In this document: piece by piece, positions 27,755 to 36,600 of the stretch | Numbering within the stretch: position 1 is the stretch's first letter | How the letters are laid out: each line of letters opens with the position of its first letter | From: Sphingobacterium spiritivorum | Lineage (GTDB): Bacteria > Bacteroidota > Bacteroidia > Sphingobacteriales > Sphingobacteriaceae | Assembly (NCBI RefSeq): GCF_016724845.1 | Contig: NZ_CP068082.1 | Span: forward strand, 3,038,001 to 3,102,000 | Direction of reading: 5' to 3' | DNA: 64,000 nt | Translations under genes and position numbers: made by a program | Notes under the pieces: generated by a model | The model's input: the letters and a program-made list of their open reading frames with translations, nothing else | The model's database searches: none | What the model was told of the DNA's origin: nothing

Positions 27755-28537
27755 ATGAATTATTGTACACTCAAAAGAGGATTATCGCTCCTTGTTATGA
27801 TCGCTGTGATCATCGGTTTGTATGCTTTTACTGATAAGGAACCTGTTACACTCTACATTATCGGAGATTCTACAGCTGCAAATAAGACGGCTAAAACTTA
27901 CCCTGAAACCGGATGGGGGATGAAACTTCAGGAGCTGTTTAATGAGCATGCGGTGATTGTCGACAACAGGGCTTTGAATGGTCGCAGCACAGCTTCCTTT
28001 AAGCATGATTACAATACCAAATCCCATACGGTGGTCAATCATTGGAGGCTGGTACTGGAAAAGATAAAACCCGGAGATTATGTATTTATCGAATTCGGGC
28101 ACAATGATGAAAAAATTCATAAACCTACTGTAGGTACTTCTCTGGAAAAGTTTAAGGCCAACCTTACAGAGTATGTGGAAGAAACGCGTCAGAAGGGGGC
28201 TATTCCTGTGCTGTTGACTCCTATAGAACGCCGAAACTGGATAAACGGCAAGCTGGTTGAGACGCATGGCGGTTACCCTGATATCACTCGTGAGGTGGCA
28301 AAACAGTTAAATGTACCCTTAATTGATATGCAGATTAAAACAAATAGCTTACTTTCCCGTTTAGGAGAGGAAGGATCTGTTTCCTTATTCAATCATCTGC
28401 CTCCGGGACACGAGAATTACCCAAAGGGTATTCAGGACAATACGCACTTATCACCCAAAGGAGCAGAGCAACTTGCGAAGCTGGTAGTTGATGGCATTCA
28501 GGAATTAAATCTTACGCTTGCAACTGCACTTCGGTAG
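27755..28537 (+). CDS. Rhamnogalacturonan acetylesterase (CE12, SGNH hydrolase)
   Basis: 260 residues with a hydrophobic signal or anchor at 8-25. The SGNH blocks are visible: GDST with Ser39 as nucleophile, the oxyanion-hole Gly and Asn in RALNGRST and FGHNDEK, and the C-terminal pair Asp228/His231 in DNTHLSPKG. This layout fits the CE12 family that removes acetyl groups from rhamnogalacturonan I and related pectins, in the periplasm or at the surface. It ends the plus arm of the locus before a bidirectional terminator. Confidence 0.92.
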   Translation: MNYCTLKRGLSLLVMIAVIIGLYAFTDKEPVTLYIIGDSTAANKTAKTYPETGWGMKLQELFNEHAVIVDNRALNGRSTASFKHDYNTKSHTVVNHWRLVLEKIKPGDYVFIEFGHNDEKIHKPTVGTSLEKFKANLTEYVEETRQKGAIPVLLTPIERRNWINGKLVETHGGYPDITREVAKQLNVPLIDMQIKTNSLLSRLGEEGSVSLFNHLPPGHENYPKGIQDNTHLSPKGAEQLAKLVVDGIQELNLTLATALR

Positions 28538-28565
28538 TAAATCTCTGCTGTTATAAACAAAAAAT

Positions 28566-28600
28566 GAGCCTCGTCTACAATCGTAAACGAGGCTCTGATT
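28566..28600. terminator. Bidirectional terminator between the two convergent arms
   Basis: Arms GAGCCTCGT (28566-28574) and ACGAGGCTC (28587-28595) with a 12-base loop, followed by TGATTTTTAA on the plus strand and CATTTTTTG on the minus strand. Confidence 0.85.
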
Positions 28601-28617
28601 TTTAAAACAATTAAATA

Positions 28618-30237
28618 TTAGAAGATATACTTCGTGCTTAGGAAATTAGATTCATTTTCACTCACAATTTCATTGAATAGCTTTTTGTTGCTATCGGTGA
28701 ATTTGGTGGCTACTAATGAGCGGATAGAGAAGGAGCGAAGTGCATCCACTACAGACAGTGTTCCTTCGGCACTGTCTTTTCGTCCTGTGAACGGAAAGAC
28801 GTCCGGTCCGCGCTGACACTGGCAGTTGATATTGACACGGCTCACCTGATTGACCAATGGATCTATAAGTGATGATACCACAGAAGCATTGTTGCTGAAT
28901 ATAGATACCTGCTGACCATGAGGTGAGCCGATCAGATATTCTATAGGTTCTTCCAGATCATCGAAAGGGACTACAGGAATAATAGGACCGAACTGTTCTT
29001 CACGATACAGCTTCATGGCATGGTTTACCGGATATACAATCGCCGGATATACAAATGACTCCAGGGTCTCCCCACCGTGCTCATTGACAACTTTGGCTCC
29101 ATTGGCAATCGCATCTGTGATACAGGCTTCCAGATATGCCGGTTTACCAACTTCCGGAAGAGGAGTAAGGGCAACCCCTTTTTCCCAAGGCATACCGTAT
29201 TTTAATTTGGCTACTTCTACAGAGAGTCTTTTGAGGAACTCCTGGGCAAGGCTACGATGTACATATACGATCTTGATCGCTGTACAACGCTGTCCGTTGA
29301 ATGACAGAGAGCCTAATAAAGTCTCGGATACAGCAAGATCGAGATCCGCATCTTTGGTAATGATCGCCGCATTCTTAGCATCAAGTCCCAGAATAGCTCG
29401 CAGACGGTTTACTTTAGGGTGCAGCTTTTTCAGTTCATCCGCTACACGACTGGATCCTATGAGTGTCAGTACATTGATCTTGCCGGACTGCATTAACCCC
29501 GGAACAATATTATTACCACGTCCATAGATGGTATTGACTACTCCTTGCGGAAAACTGGAACGGAATGCTTCCAGTAAAGGATAGTGCAAAAGTGTACCAT
29601 GCTTAGGTGGTTTGAAGAGTAAGGTATTGCCCATGATAAGTGCAGGAATCAGCGTCGTGAAGGTTTCATTCAACGGGTAGTTGAATGGCCCCATACAAAG
29701 CACCACTCCCAGTGGTGAGCGACGTATCTGTGCGATAATCCCCTGTTCGATCGTGAAGCCCGATGACTGGCGATCTATATCTTTTAACGCATCTATCGTA
29801 GCATAGATATATTCTACCGTGCGGTCAAATTCTTTTACGGAATCGGTATACGATTTACCGATTTCCCACATGATCAGTTTGACGACGATATCTTTCTGCT
29901 CGATCATCTTATGTGTAAAGTTTTCTACACAGGTGATCCGGTCAGCAACACTCATTGTCGGCCATTGACCTCTGCCGTTGTCATATGCGGCTACAGCAGC
30001 ATCCAGTGCTTCCTGAGATTCTTTTTCCGTACATACCGGAAAACTACCAATACGCTTTCGCTGCAAGCCATCTTTGGTCTTGACACAGATGGGTGAAAAG
30101 ACTTCGTTGACAGGGCCATTCCAGGCTTTCATCTCTCCGTTGGAGAGATATTCACGTTGGTCAATCTGCTCATGCAGTGCATACTCGTCAGGAATATCTT
30201 CCTCCTGAAGGAATATGTCTTCTAGGTTTAAGGACAT
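28618..30237 (-). CDS. gapN: NADP-dependent non-phosphorylating glyceraldehyde-3-phosphate dehydrogenase (ALDH family)
   Basis: 539 residues of the aldehyde dehydrogenase superfamily. Catalytic Cys318 is in NGQRCTA, and the nucleotide site shows GPFNYPLNET and FKPPKHG. It most resembles the GapN-type enzymes that oxidise glyceraldehyde 3-phosphate straight to 3-phosphoglycerate with NADP+. The region of the usual general base reads LGLDAKN, where related proteins have LGLEAKN or ELGGK. As the last gene of the galacturonate operon it would use the triose phosphate that KdgA releases. The substrate is inferred from family resemblance and position; another aldehyde remains possible. Confidence 0.85.
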   Translation of the reverse strand: MSLNLEDIFLQEEDIPDEYALHEQIDQREYLSNGEMKAWNGPVNEVFSPICVKTKDGLQRKRIGSFPVCTEKESQEALDAAVAAYDNGRGQWPTMSVADRITCVENFTHKMIEQKDIVVKLIMWEIGKSYTDSVKEFDRTVEYIYATIDALKDIDRQSSGFTIEQGIIAQIRRSPLGVVLCMGPFNYPLNETFTTLIPALIMGNTLLFKPPKHGTLLHYPLLEAFRSSFPQGVVNTIYGRGNNIVPGLMQSGKINVLTLIGSSRVADELKKLHPKVNRLRAILGLDAKNAAIITKDADLDLAVSETLLGSLSFNGQRCTAIKIVYVHRSLAQEFLKRLSVEVAKLKYGMPWEKGVALTPLPEVGKPAYLEACITDAIANGAKVVNEHGGETLESFVYPAIVYPVNHAMKLYREEQFGPIIPVVPFDDLEEPIEYLIGSPHGQQVSIFSNNASVVSSLIDPLVNQVSRVNINCQCQRGPDVFPFTGRKDSAEGTLSVVDALRSFSIRSLVATKFTDSNKKLFNEIVSENESNFLSTKYIF

Positions 30238-30321
30238 AATATTTAAAGGTTGATTAATATATTTTTATTTATATGGGGTATTCGTCATATGGAAATTCAT
30301 GGTGTGAAATAATCTTTATTT

Positions 30322-31755
30322 CTAGAAATTTACGATTTTCATTTTAGGAACCAAAGCCTTCATCACTACCCATGCAATAAGATAGGCTATGGCACAAAAA
30401 GAAAATATGATGAAATATCCTGCTTCAGCACCCTGAAAACCCAGGAATTGCATATGTGTTTGTTCAGCATGATCAAATAGCCATCCTGAAATTTTGTTGA
30501 TAAAAAATGATCCTACCCCTCCTGCGAGTCCTCCTATTCCGGTAATGGTAGCAATAGCTGCTTTCGGAAACATGTCTCCTACCGTAGAAAAAATATTCGC
30601 CGACCAGGATTGGTGTGCAGCACCTCCAATCCCCACAAGAATCACGGGAAACCAATAGGAGAAATGTCCTAATGGCTGAGCAAATAAAACCAGTAGCGGG
30701 AAGAAAGCGAAAATGAGCATGGCTTTCATACGCCCTTCGTATGGGTTCATGCCTTTTTTCTCTACTAATATTGTTGGCAGGTATCCGCCATAGATGGATA
30801 ATAATGTAATAGCATAGAGCACGAAGATCGCTAATTGCCCTTCTCCGTCAGAGGATTTGATGTGGTAGACTTCACTGAGATAGGCTGGCATCCAGAACAG
30901 ATAAAACCACCATACACCGTCAGTCATAAATTTTCCAAAGGCAAAAGCCCAGGTTTGCTTGTGTTTGAAGCAATCTTTAAAGGATACTTTCTTTACTTCT
31001 ACTACACCTGCTGCAGTATCAGCAAGACTATCTTGTTGTATATAGGCCAATTCCGCAGCATTGACTTTAGGGTGTACTTCGGGTTTTTTATAAATAAACG
31101 TCCAGAAGCCCATCCACACAAAACCTGAAGCCCCGATAATAATAAATGACATTTCCCATCCCCATTTTGCAGCGATAACAGGTATCGTAATCGGAGCTGC
31201 CAGTGCTCCTATAGTCGCTCCGGCATTAAAGATACTGGTGGATAAAGCTCTGTCTTTTTTCGGAAAATATTCTGCAGTCGCTTTAATGGCTGCGGGAAAA
31301 TTGCCGGCTTCACCTACTGCAAGTAAGAACCGGGCAAAGATAAACAGGGTTACACTGACATTAATGATCAGGCCGACATCGTTGATTTTCGAAATAGCTT
31401 CTTTTGCACCGTGAAATCCGACAAGCCATTCTCCTGCCACTATTCCTGAAGTAGCAATACCACAAAAAGCATGCAGTATGGCTCCGAAAGACCATATCCC
31501 AATGGCCCATAAAAATCCTTTTTTTGTATCCATCCAATCTACAAACCGTCCTGCAAACAGCATACTCACGGCATAGAAAATAGAAAATAAAGCGGTAATA
31601 GTACCGTAGTCGTTATTGGTCCAGTGAAATTCAGGAGCTATAAAGTCTTTCCAGGTCAGGGACAGTACCTGTCTGTCTAAATAATTGATCGTAGTAGCAA
31701 AAAACAACAGGATACATATTGTCCAGCGAAACTTGCCTGCTTTTATTTGGTTCAT
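30322..31755 (-). CDS. Hexuronate transporter, MFS (ExuT-like)
   Basis: 477 residues with about 12 membrane helices. The loop after helix 2 has the MFS signature in AGRFVDWMDTKKG, and ARFLLAVGEAGNFPAAIKATAEYF is close to the anion-cation symporter group that includes ExuT and GudP. It would carry galacturonate (or glucuronate) with protons across the inner membrane. A central cytoplasmic loop and an insertion near residues 110-135 make it a little longer than ExuT. It lies 14 bases downstream of kdgA, and is thus part of the catabolic operon. Confidence 0.92.
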   Translation of the reverse strand: MNQIKAGKFRWTICILLFFATTINYLDRQVLSLTWKDFIAPEFHWTNNDYGTITALFSIFYAVSMLFAGRFVDWMDTKKGFLWAIGIWSFGAILHAFCGIATSGIVAGEWLVGFHGAKEAISKINDVGLIINVSVTLFIFARFLLAVGEAGNFPAAIKATAEYFPKKDRALSTSIFNAGATIGALAAPITIPVIAAKWGWEMSFIIIGASGFVWMGFWTFIYKKPEVHPKVNAAELAYIQQDSLADTAAGVVEVKKVSFKDCFKHKQTWAFAFGKFMTDGVWWFYLFWMPAYLSEVYHIKSSDGEGQLAIFVLYAITLLSIYGGYLPTILVEKKGMNPYEGRMKAMLIFAFFPLLVLFAQPLGHFSYWFPVILVGIGGAAHQSWSANIFSTVGDMFPKAAIATITGIGGLAGGVGSFFINKISGWLFDHAEQTHMQFLGFQGAEAGYFIIFSFCAIAYLIAWVVMKALVPKMKIVNF

Positions 31756-31769
31756 AATGGTAGTTGGTT

Positions 31770-32435
31770 TTAATATTTACTTTCTTGTACAAGCTTCAGT
31801 GCTAATACCGTATTATCATATAATTCGTCGTACAATCCTTTTTCCATGACTTGCTGGCTGATCAGTTTGCTCCCCATGCCTACGGCACATACCCCTGACT
31901 TAAACCATTTACGAAGATTGTCGATATGAAGTTCGACTCCTCCTGTAGGCATAAATAGCTGTCCCCGGAAGAGATCTCTGATAGAAGAAATAAATTCCGG
32001 ACCCAGTATGTTGGCCGGAAATATCTTGATAAGTGCTGCCTGATGCTGTTGTGCAAGACTAATCTCGGTGGGTGTCATACAGCCCGGAATCCATAAGAGC
32101 TCATTTTTCTTTGCGACAGCTGCTACATCCGGATTGATGGTAGGTGCTACCAGGAAATCTGCTCCTGCAGTCACAAAATCTTCTGCCTGGCCGGCATTCG
32201 TGATCGTACCTATTCCTATGTACAACCCCGGAAGTTCCTGATCACGTACAGCGATCAGTTTTTTGAAATTGTTTAAGGCGAATTCTCCTCTGTTGGTATA
32301 TTCAAAGACACGTATTCCGGCTTTGTACAGTACACGCACCAATGCGATTGTACCTTCTTCGCTATCCTGATAAAACAGGGGAAGCATACCTTGCTGAAGA
32401 ATAGCATCCAGTACTATTTGTCTTTTATTACTCAT
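31770..32435 (-). CDS. eda: KDPG/KHG aldolase
   Basis: 221-residue class I aldolase that splits 2-keto-3-deoxy-6-phosphogluconate to pyruvate and glyceraldehyde 3-phosphate. The Schiff-base lysine is Lys137 in ALIKIFPAN and the catalytic Glu45 is in RVFEYTNRG, both at positions equivalent to the E. coli enzyme. Its start overlaps the end of the sugar kinase gene by 8 bases, so the two are translationally coupled and carry out consecutive steps. Confidence 0.95.
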   Translation of the reverse strand: MSNKRQIVLDAILQQGMLPLFYQDSEEGTIALVRVLYKAGIRVFEYTNRGEFALNNFKKLIAVRDQELPGLYIGIGTITNAGQAEDFVTAGADFLVAPTINPDVAAVAKKNELLWIPGCMTPTEISLAQQHQAALIKIFPANILGPEFISSIRDLFRGQLFMPTGGVELHIDNLRKWFKSGVCAVGMGSKLISQQVMEKGLYDELYDNTVLALKLVQESKY

Positions 32436-33480
32436 TTTCTGTTTTCATTTTTAGTACATCTGCCACACTGCTGGTAGTCGCATCACTTGGGATAAAAAGT
32501 TTGTCATAGGCTGCTGCAGTCGCAAAAGCCAATGTTTCTTTTGCTGGTAGCTGATGGTAAAATCCATAGATAAGGCCTGCCATAAAACAGTCCCCGCTTC
32601 CCACTTTATCCAATATCTGTGTTGAGATATATTCGCGCGAAACGGTCAGTTCTCCTTGTGTAAAGAGGGTGGTATAATAGCGTATACCTTGTCCGTAATC
32701 GAATCTGAAAGTATTGGCTACGGCTTTACAATGGGGATAAGCAGCGATAATTTCTTTTGATGTTTCGGTTGCCTGTTCCAGTAATATGTCTCTTTCGTAT
32801 TCACTGTTTTCAGTCAGAGAATTATGTAGTGCTGTACCCAGCATTTTATTTGCAGCCCATACGTTTCCCATTATAAGTGTACAATAGGGTGCCAGCTCCG
32901 GTAATATTTCCAGAGGTTCTTTTCCATATTTCCACAGTTTGCTTCGGTAATTCAGATCTAACGAAACTGTAATTCCTTTTTCTGAGGCTGCCTTTACTGC
33001 CTGAAGACATATATCGGCGATTTCCTGACTGATGGCCGGACAGATAGCGCTGAAATGAAACCAGGAAATGCCTTCAAAAGCTTTATTCCAGTCAATGTCA
33101 CCGGTTTTTAATTCTGCGTAAGACGAATTGGCTCTGTCATATATTACACTTGCATTTTTCAGGTCTTTTCCTTTCGGAAGATAATAGATCCCAAAACGGT
33201 CTCCTGAAAATAATACAGGATCCATATCGACACCTATACCGGATACAGAATTGACAATATCATGTGCTATTGCATGATCGGGAACTGCTGTCAGATAGGA
33301 AGACGGAACGTCCCACAACGCTAAAGCTGTAGCAACGTTCAGTTCTGCACCTCCGATGTAAAACGGAAGTTTGTTTTCGGCCAGCCACATTCCATTTCCA
33401 TCCGGACAGATACGTAGCAGCAGTTCGCCAAAACTTAATACTTTACCTTTTCCTGCTCCCTGAAAATCTTGATCAATCAT
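32428..33480 (-). CDS. kdgK: 2-keto-3-deoxygluconate kinase (PfkB family)
   Basis: 350 residues of the ribokinase/PfkB family. It starts with the glycine motif KVLSFGELLLRI and ends with the anion-hole and catalytic-base motif KVGSGDCFMAGLI, where GSGD replaces the usual GAGD. It would phosphorylate ketodeoxygluconate at C6. The assignment to KDG rather than another sugar rests on its place between uxaC (7 bases upstream) and the KDPG aldolase (8-base overlap). Confidence 0.92.
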   Translation of the reverse strand: MIDQDFQGAGKGKVLSFGELLLRICPDGNGMWLAENKLPFYIGGAELNVATALALWDVPSSYLTAVPDHAIAHDIVNSVSGIGVDMDPVLFSGDRFGIYYLPKGKDLKNASVIYDRANSSYAELKTGDIDWNKAFEGISWFHFSAICPAISQEIADICLQAVKAASEKGITVSLDLNYRSKLWKYGKEPLEILPELAPYCTLIMGNVWAANKMLGTALHNSLTENSEYERDILLEQATETSKEIIAAYPHCKAVANTFRFDYGQGIRYYTTLFTQGELTVSREYISTQILDKVGSGDCFMAGLIYGFYHQLPAKETLAFATAAAYDKLFIPSDATTSSVADVLKMKTENE

Positions 33481-33486
33481 GCCGGA

Positions 33487-34887
33487 TTAGAACTTAAAGT
33501 AGTTTTTGGCATTGAAATAAGAAATATCAGCGATGATCTTTCCGATTTCTTCCATATCATTTGGCAATTCTCCGTTTTCTACATCCTGTCCAAAAAGATC
33601 ACATAATAATCTTCTGAAATATTCATGACGCGGAAAGGAAAGGAAGCTGCGTGAATCTGTCAACATCCCTACCAGGCGACTCAACAGTCCCATATTGGAT
33701 AGGGCATTCATTTGTTTGGTCATCCCGTCTTTCTGATCCAGAAACCACCAGGCTGATCCAAACTGGATCTTACCGGCTACAGACCCGTCATTGAAATTGC
33801 CGATCATAGTAGCGATCAGCTCATTATCAGCAGGATTGAGGTTATAGATAATTGTCTTTGCTAATTTATCCTGCGTATCCAGTTTGTTTAAGAATTTGGA
33901 CAGGGCTCTTGCCTGACTGAAATCACCGATAGAATCCCATCCGGTATCCGGACCGAGTATGCTGAGCATACGGCTGTTATTATTACGCAGCGCGCCCAGA
34001 TGATACTGCTGTACCCAGCCTTTTTCATGATCCCATTCTGCAAAATAGATCAGCATGGCCGATTTAAATTTCAGATTTTCCTGATAGGAGATAGTCTGAC
34101 GGGCTCTGATCTTAGCGAAGATGTCTGCGATTTCCTGTTCTGTATAGTCTTCTGCATAGATCTGCTCCAATCCGTGATCTGAAACAGAACATCCGTTGTC
34201 TGCGAAGAAATCATGACGTTTTTTTAAGGCATCCAGATAGTCCTGTAGAGTGGATATGGAGCGGTCAGATACAGATTCCAGTTTATTGATATATGCATTC
34301 AGCGCCTCTATGTCATCACTATTCATCGCTTTGTCGGGACGAAATGCAGGTAACATTTTGAAAGACTCTTTTTCTCCGGCGAATTGTTGGTGATAGTTTA
34401 AGCTGTCAGTCGGATCGTCTGTTGTACAGACGACTTCTACATTCATTTTCTTCAGTAATCCTCTTACTGAGTATTCTGTTGTCTGTAATCTGGCTGCAGT
34501 CTCTGCATAGATTTTATCTGCTGTCTTTGCAGATAGCAAATCTGTGATGCCAAAATATCTTTGCAATTCCAGATGAGTCCAGTGATACAGCGGATTGCGC
34601 ATGGTCGAAGGAACCGTTTCTGCCCATTTTCTGAATTTCTCTTCATCAGATGCATTACCGGTTATATATTTTTCATTGACCCCGTTGGTACGCATAGCCC
34701 GCCACTTGTAGTGGTCTCCGTTCAGCCAGACCTGGCTGATATTTTCAAAAGATGCATTGTTGGCAATCTGTTCAGGTATCAGGTGATTATGATAATCAAT
34801 GATGGGTTGATTCTTAGCAAAATTATGATATAAGTCTTGAGCGGTCTTTGAATGTAAAAGAAAGTTTTGGTCTAGAAAGCTTTTCAT
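33487..34887 (-). CDS. uxaC: Uronate isomerase
   Basis: 466 residues; converts D-galacturonate to D-tagaturonate (and glucuronate to fructuronate). The amidohydrolase-like metal motif YHNHLIPEQI near residue 34, the CTTDDPTDSLNYHQ segment and SDHGLE are conserved. The length matches the E. coli enzyme (470). This is the first cytoplasmic step of the pathway; the next enzymes, UxaB and UxaA, are encoded just upstream in the same operon. Confidence 0.97.
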   Translation of the reverse strand: MKSFLDQNFLLHSKTAQDLYHNFAKNQPIIDYHNHLIPEQIANNASFENISQVWLNGDHYKWRAMRTNGVNEKYITGNASDEEKFRKWAETVPSTMRNPLYHWTHLELQRYFGITDLLSAKTADKIYAETAARLQTTEYSVRGLLKKMNVEVVCTTDDPTDSLNYHQQFAGEKESFKMLPAFRPDKAMNSDDIEALNAYINKLESVSDRSISTLQDYLDALKKRHDFFADNGCSVSDHGLEQIYAEDYTEQEIADIFAKIRARQTISYQENLKFKSAMLIYFAEWDHEKGWVQQYHLGALRNNNSRMLSILGPDTGWDSIGDFSQARALSKFLNKLDTQDKLAKTIIYNLNPADNELIATMIGNFNDGSVAGKIQFGSAWWFLDQKDGMTKQMNALSNMGLLSRLVGMLTDSRSFLSFPRHEYFRRLLCDLFGQDVENGELPNDMEEIGKIIADISYFNAKNYFKF

Positions 34888-34948
34888 TTTTGAATAAGTT
34901 GTAGTACTTTTTGTGTTTTAATATTCTTTGTTCTGTATCCGGCTAATT

Positions 34949-36595
34949 TTAAAGGCTTACTCCTCTTTTCCATGGAATAAAATCGTCCTGATTGAGCAGC
35001 ACAGCTTTTGGAATGATTTCACCACTTGCAGCCCTGATACAATATTCCAGAATATCTTCTCCCATTTGAGCTATTGTTTTTTCGCCTTCTATAATAGGTC
35101 CGGTGTTTATGTCAATAATGTCGCCCATTCGGTTTGCAAGTGCGTTATTCGTTGCGACCTTTATAACGGGGCAGACCGGATTGCCGGTAGGTGTACCCAA
35201 TCCTGTGGTAAACAGAATTAAGGTTGCTCCTGAGCCAGCTTTACCTGTAGTAGCTTCTACATCATTCCCTGGTGTGCACACCAGATTCAGTCCCGGTTTT
35301 GTAGCCGGTTCGGTGTAATCCAATACATCCACCACAGGAGAGTTACCTCCTTTTTTAGCAGCCCCGGTACTTTTTATGGCATCTGTTATAAGGCCATCTT
35401 TGATATTACCCGGTGAGGGGTTCATATGAAATCCTGAACCTGCGTTTTCTGCCGCATTGCTATAGGCTGTCATGAGCTGTATAAATTTGCGTGCGGCAGA
35501 TTCATCAATAGTTCTGTCTATCAGATTCTGCTCTGCACCACACAGCTCAGGGAATTCGGCAAGCAGTACTGTTCCGCCAAGGGTTACCAGTAGATCTGAG
35601 GTATATCCTACAGCTGGATTGGCACTGATACCACTGAACCCGTCACTGCCGCCACACTTAACCCCTAACACCAATTTACTTATTGGTGCCGGCTGACGTT
35701 CTGTTTCGTTTACTTCAGTGAGTCCGACAAATGTTTTTTGGATCGCTTCCTTGATCAGTTGTTCTTCACTTTGAGATTGCTGCTGTTCGAAGATGAACAT
35801 CGGTTTGTCAAAGTGCGGGTTACGGTTTTTGAGATCTTCTAAAAAGTCCTTCACCTGAAGATTCTGGCATCCAAGACTGAGGATGGTGACACCTGCTACA
35901 TTAGGGTGGTCCGCATATGCTGCTAATAATTTGCTGAGTACAGCTGCATCCTGACGTGTACCTCCACATCCTCCCTGATGATTCAGAAACTTGATTCCGT
36001 CTACGTTTTTGAAGAGACGCCCGGCCTTGCTTTGACTGGCAGCTAAAGATAATTCGTCTGCAGCAGACAGATCTTCACCATTTTTATAGGCTTCGACCAG
36101 ATGACGTGTATAGGTCTTATATTTATCTGTAACGGCATAGCCCAGTTCATTGTGCAATGCTTCACGGATGACATCCAGATTGCGATTTTCACAGAATACA
36201 GTAGGGATGAATAACCAATAATTTGCAGTGCCGACACGACCATCCGGACGCACATAACCATTGAATGTACGACCTTCAAACTTAGAGATGTCCGGTGCAT
36301 GCCATTCGTAATGGTAGGGGCGGTATTCATACGGTTCGGAAGCGTGTTTGGTATTTTCAGTATCCATTAATCCGCCCTTGCCGATATGGTGCTGAGCTTT
36401 TCCGACCAAAACACCATACATCATGATGGGATCTCCCGCATTCATGTCCTGCATAAAGAATTTATGTTTGGCAGGGATATCATCGAGTAAAGTGTAATTT
36501 TCTCCATCATAAATAATGGTCTCTCCTTTGACTAAATTTTGTAAAGCCACTAATACATTATCATTGGGATGGATTTTTAAAATTCTGGTTACCAT
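34949..36595 (-). CDS. uxaA: Altronate dehydratase
   Basis: 548 residues; dehydrates D-altronate to 2-keto-3-deoxygluconate with a metal cofactor. A small N-terminal SAF-like domain (about 10-95, with HPNDNVLVALQNL) is joined to the large catalytic domain, which carries HQGGCGGTRQDAA, LGCQNLQVKDF and GVKCGGSDGFSGISANPA with conserved cysteines. The single-chain form is normal for this family. It is 5 bases downstream of uxaB and 61 upstream of uxaC. Confidence 0.96.
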   Translation of the reverse strand: MVTRILKIHPNDNVLVALQNLVKGETIIYDGENYTLLDDIPAKHKFFMQDMNAGDPIMMYGVLVGKAQHHIGKGGLMDTENTKHASEPYEYRPYHYEWHAPDISKFEGRTFNGYVRPDGRVGTANYWLFIPTVFCENRNLDVIREALHNELGYAVTDKYKTYTRHLVEAYKNGEDLSAADELSLAASQSKAGRLFKNVDGIKFLNHQGGCGGTRQDAAVLSKLLAAYADHPNVAGVTILSLGCQNLQVKDFLEDLKNRNPHFDKPMFIFEQQQSQSEEQLIKEAIQKTFVGLTEVNETERQPAPISKLVLGVKCGGSDGFSGISANPAVGYTSDLLVTLGGTVLLAEFPELCGAEQNLIDRTIDESAARKFIQLMTAYSNAAENAGSGFHMNPSPGNIKDGLITDAIKSTGAAKKGGNSPVVDVLDYTEPATKPGLNLVCTPGNDVEATTGKAGSGATLILFTTGLGTPTGNPVCPVIKVATNNALANRMGDIIDINTGPIIEGEKTIAQMGEDILEYCIRAASGEIIPKAVLLNQDDFIPWKRGVSL

Positions 36596-36600
36596 GTTTA

